From NCBI GenBank assembly GCA_034005175.1, contig JAVEVF010000050.1, positions 1 through 12,957 of the forward strand: a stretch of 12,957 bases of DNA. The letters are read 5' to 3'. Positions 11,954 to 12,957 of this stretch are shown in pieces (positions within the stretch are counted from its first letter, which is position 1; every line of letters starts with the position of its first letter). Origin of the DNA: JAVEVF01 sp034005175. GTDB lineage: Bacteria > Actinomycetota > Coriobacteriia > Anaerosomatales > SLCP01. Below the pieces are notes generated by a model that saw only the letters and a list, made by a program, of their open reading frames with translations, was not told where the DNA came from and did no database searches. The position numbers and the translations under genes are program-made.

Positions 11954-12957
11954 GCGAGCACAGCGATCCAGAGATCCGGCACCCGTGGCAGATCGCGTCG
12001 TCCCACATCATGCGTGGCCGATATGGGTCGTGCGCGATACGTTCGTACTTCTCTGCAAGGTCACACTCGATCGGTCGCATGTCATCGCTGATGAACTCAT
12101 AGATGACCTGCTCAAGCTCTGCGTCTGCGCAATCCACCTCAGGCCGGATGAACACCACGCGTGCCTGCCGAGCACCTTCGCGAAGCGCGGCCAGTGCATA
12201 ACAGCGCGCTTGCGTTTCGTAGCGGGCACGCAGCTCTTCCGCGTTGGCTTTCGAGGTGCCGGACTTGTAGTCGACCACGAGAGCATGATCCTTTGAGCAG
12301 GCGTACACATCGATGCTTCCGGCCAGGTCGAACTCCCCGCTGGGCGCCGTGATGGTAACCGCGAAGGGGTGTTCGCGCCTGAGAGTGTCGTGCGCTTTGA
12401 GCTCGGCGGCGATAGGCGCCGCCGCGACACGCGCTGCCGCCGCGCGAAGCCGGTCGTGCCCGCTCTCATCAAGACGGTAGTAGCGAGCGATTGCATGTGC
12501 ACGCGCGTCGCAGACATCAGATGCAACGTCTGCGCTTGTCTGCAGCAAGGCGTGCAGCGCGGAACCGAACCGCATCGGGTCATCGCTGCGCCCGTGTGAG
12601 CCTTCGCCGATCCGCGCCACGCTTTGAGCCCAATATCTCAGCGGGCACGCCTCATAGGCGGCGATGTCGCTATATGAGAGGCGCTGTGGGCGTGTTGGCA
12701 AGACGCCATCTGCCGCGCGCGGGGACTCTTCGAATACAGGCGGCTCTTCGCCAAGAACAGCTGTCTGCGGTGTCTCAGCGCGCCCCTCCGAGCTATGCTC
12801 GCCATCTCCTTTCGAGCTCTTCCCTGTCTCGTCTGCCTCATCCGCCTCCTCATGTATGCGCACGGAGACTGGTGTGCAGCCATCGATCGTGCGTATCTCA
12901 TCGGAGCCTGGCTCTGCTCGCAGCGAATCGCCGAGCGCGAGAGGCAACCGTGTGAGC
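11925..12957 (-). CDS. Fe-S PD-(D/E)XK nuclease, probable C-terminus of a helicase-nuclease; 5' end outside window
   Basis: The frame is open through the right edge, so the start lies outside; numbering here is from the TTG at 12947. Residues 1-88 contain an acidic, low-complexity linker (about 33-75). From 89 the nuclease domain begins: RLSYSDIAAYEACPLRYW (89-106), H132 (FGSALH), D213 (AGSIDVY), D226-x-K228 (VVDYKSG) and Q246 with Y250 (YETQARCY). C101 and the C-terminal C320-x2-C323-x6-C330 form the four-Cys pattern of [4Fe-4S] nucleases such as AddB, Cas4 and Dna2. The upstream tail and linker are what one expects after a UvrD/AddA-type helicase, so this is probably a recombination or repair helicase-nuclease. 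A stand-alone RecB-family nuclease is possible. The stop TAA lies inside rlmN. Confidence 0.85.
   Translation of the reverse strand, partial: LTRLPLALGDSLRAEPGSDEIRTIDGCTPVSVRIHEEADEADETGKSSKGDGEHSSEGRAETPQTAVLGEEPPVFEESPRAADGVLPTRPQRLSYSDIAAYEACPLRYWAQSVARIGEGSHGRSDDPMRFGSALHALLQTSADVASDVCDARAHAIARYYRLDESGHDRLRAAAARVAAAPIAAELKAHDTLRREHPFAVTITAPSGEFDLAGSIDVYACSKDHALVVDYKSGTSKANAEELRARYETQARCYALAALREGARQARVVFIRPEVDCADAELEQVIYEFISDDMRPIECDLAEKYERIAHDPYRPRMMWDDAICHGCRISGSLCSLTSRRRVAE

Noticed and set aside
12491..12955. 154-codon plus-strand ORF opposite the nuclease gene
   Set aside because: Arg/Ser/His-rich shadow translation; the minus strand carries the conserved nuclease motifs.

Overview
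This 12,957-base window is GC-rich, densely coded chromosomal DNA. The gene set (oxygen-sensitive L-serine dehydratase, FeoAB ferrous iron uptake, a rubredoxin-first rubrerythrin, bacterial Ddl, RlmN) points to an anaerobic or microaerophilic bacterium. Two genes with leaderless-looking starts (a TANNNT -10 box exactly 6 nt before the ATG and no Shine-Dalgarno) fit a high-GC actinobacterium. A Coriobacteriia-like lineage is my best guess, held with low confidence. I saw no tRNA, rRNA, CRISPR array, insertion sequence or phage gene.

Layout. (1) 1-473, minus: 5' part of a secreted, membrane-anchored protein cut by the left edge. (2) 581-1252, plus: sdaAB, the beta subunit of L-serine dehydratase. 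(3) 3589-1249, minus: an iron operon, feoA-feoB-small Cys-rich protein, with coupled junctions. A near-consensus promoter and an 18-bp perfect-arm palindrome lie upstream of feoA. (4) 3757-7313, plus: sdaAA, the serine dehydratase alpha subunit, overlapping by one base a P-type Ca2+-ATPase gene. The iron operon therefore sits, inverted, between the two subunit genes. (5) A 12-bp perfect stem-loop closes the convergent gap at 7314-7347. (6) 8757-7348, minus: a three-span membrane protein followed by ddl. (7) 8977-11953, plus: htrA-type protease, rubrerythrin, rlmN. (8) 12957-11925, minus: C-terminal part of an Fe-S PD-(D/E)XK nuclease, probably the tail of a helicase-nuclease, cut by the right edge and overlapping rlmN tail to tail.

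How the genes fit together. Iron is the common thread: Feo imports Fe2+; SdaA, RlmN and the nuclease need [4Fe-4S] clusters; rubrerythrin uses iron to detoxify peroxide. HtrA and rubrerythrin look like an envelope and oxidative stress operon. Ddl makes the D-Ala-D-Ala dipeptide for peptidoglycan. I found no clearly new multi-gene system. The points most worth following are the 63-residue Cys-rich protein coupled to feoB (a possible FeoC-like accessory), the iron operon lodged inside the sdaA locus, and the paired leaderless promoters. The gene-free stretches are all short (474-580, 3590-3756, 7314-7347, 8758-8976) and hold the regulatory signals listed.
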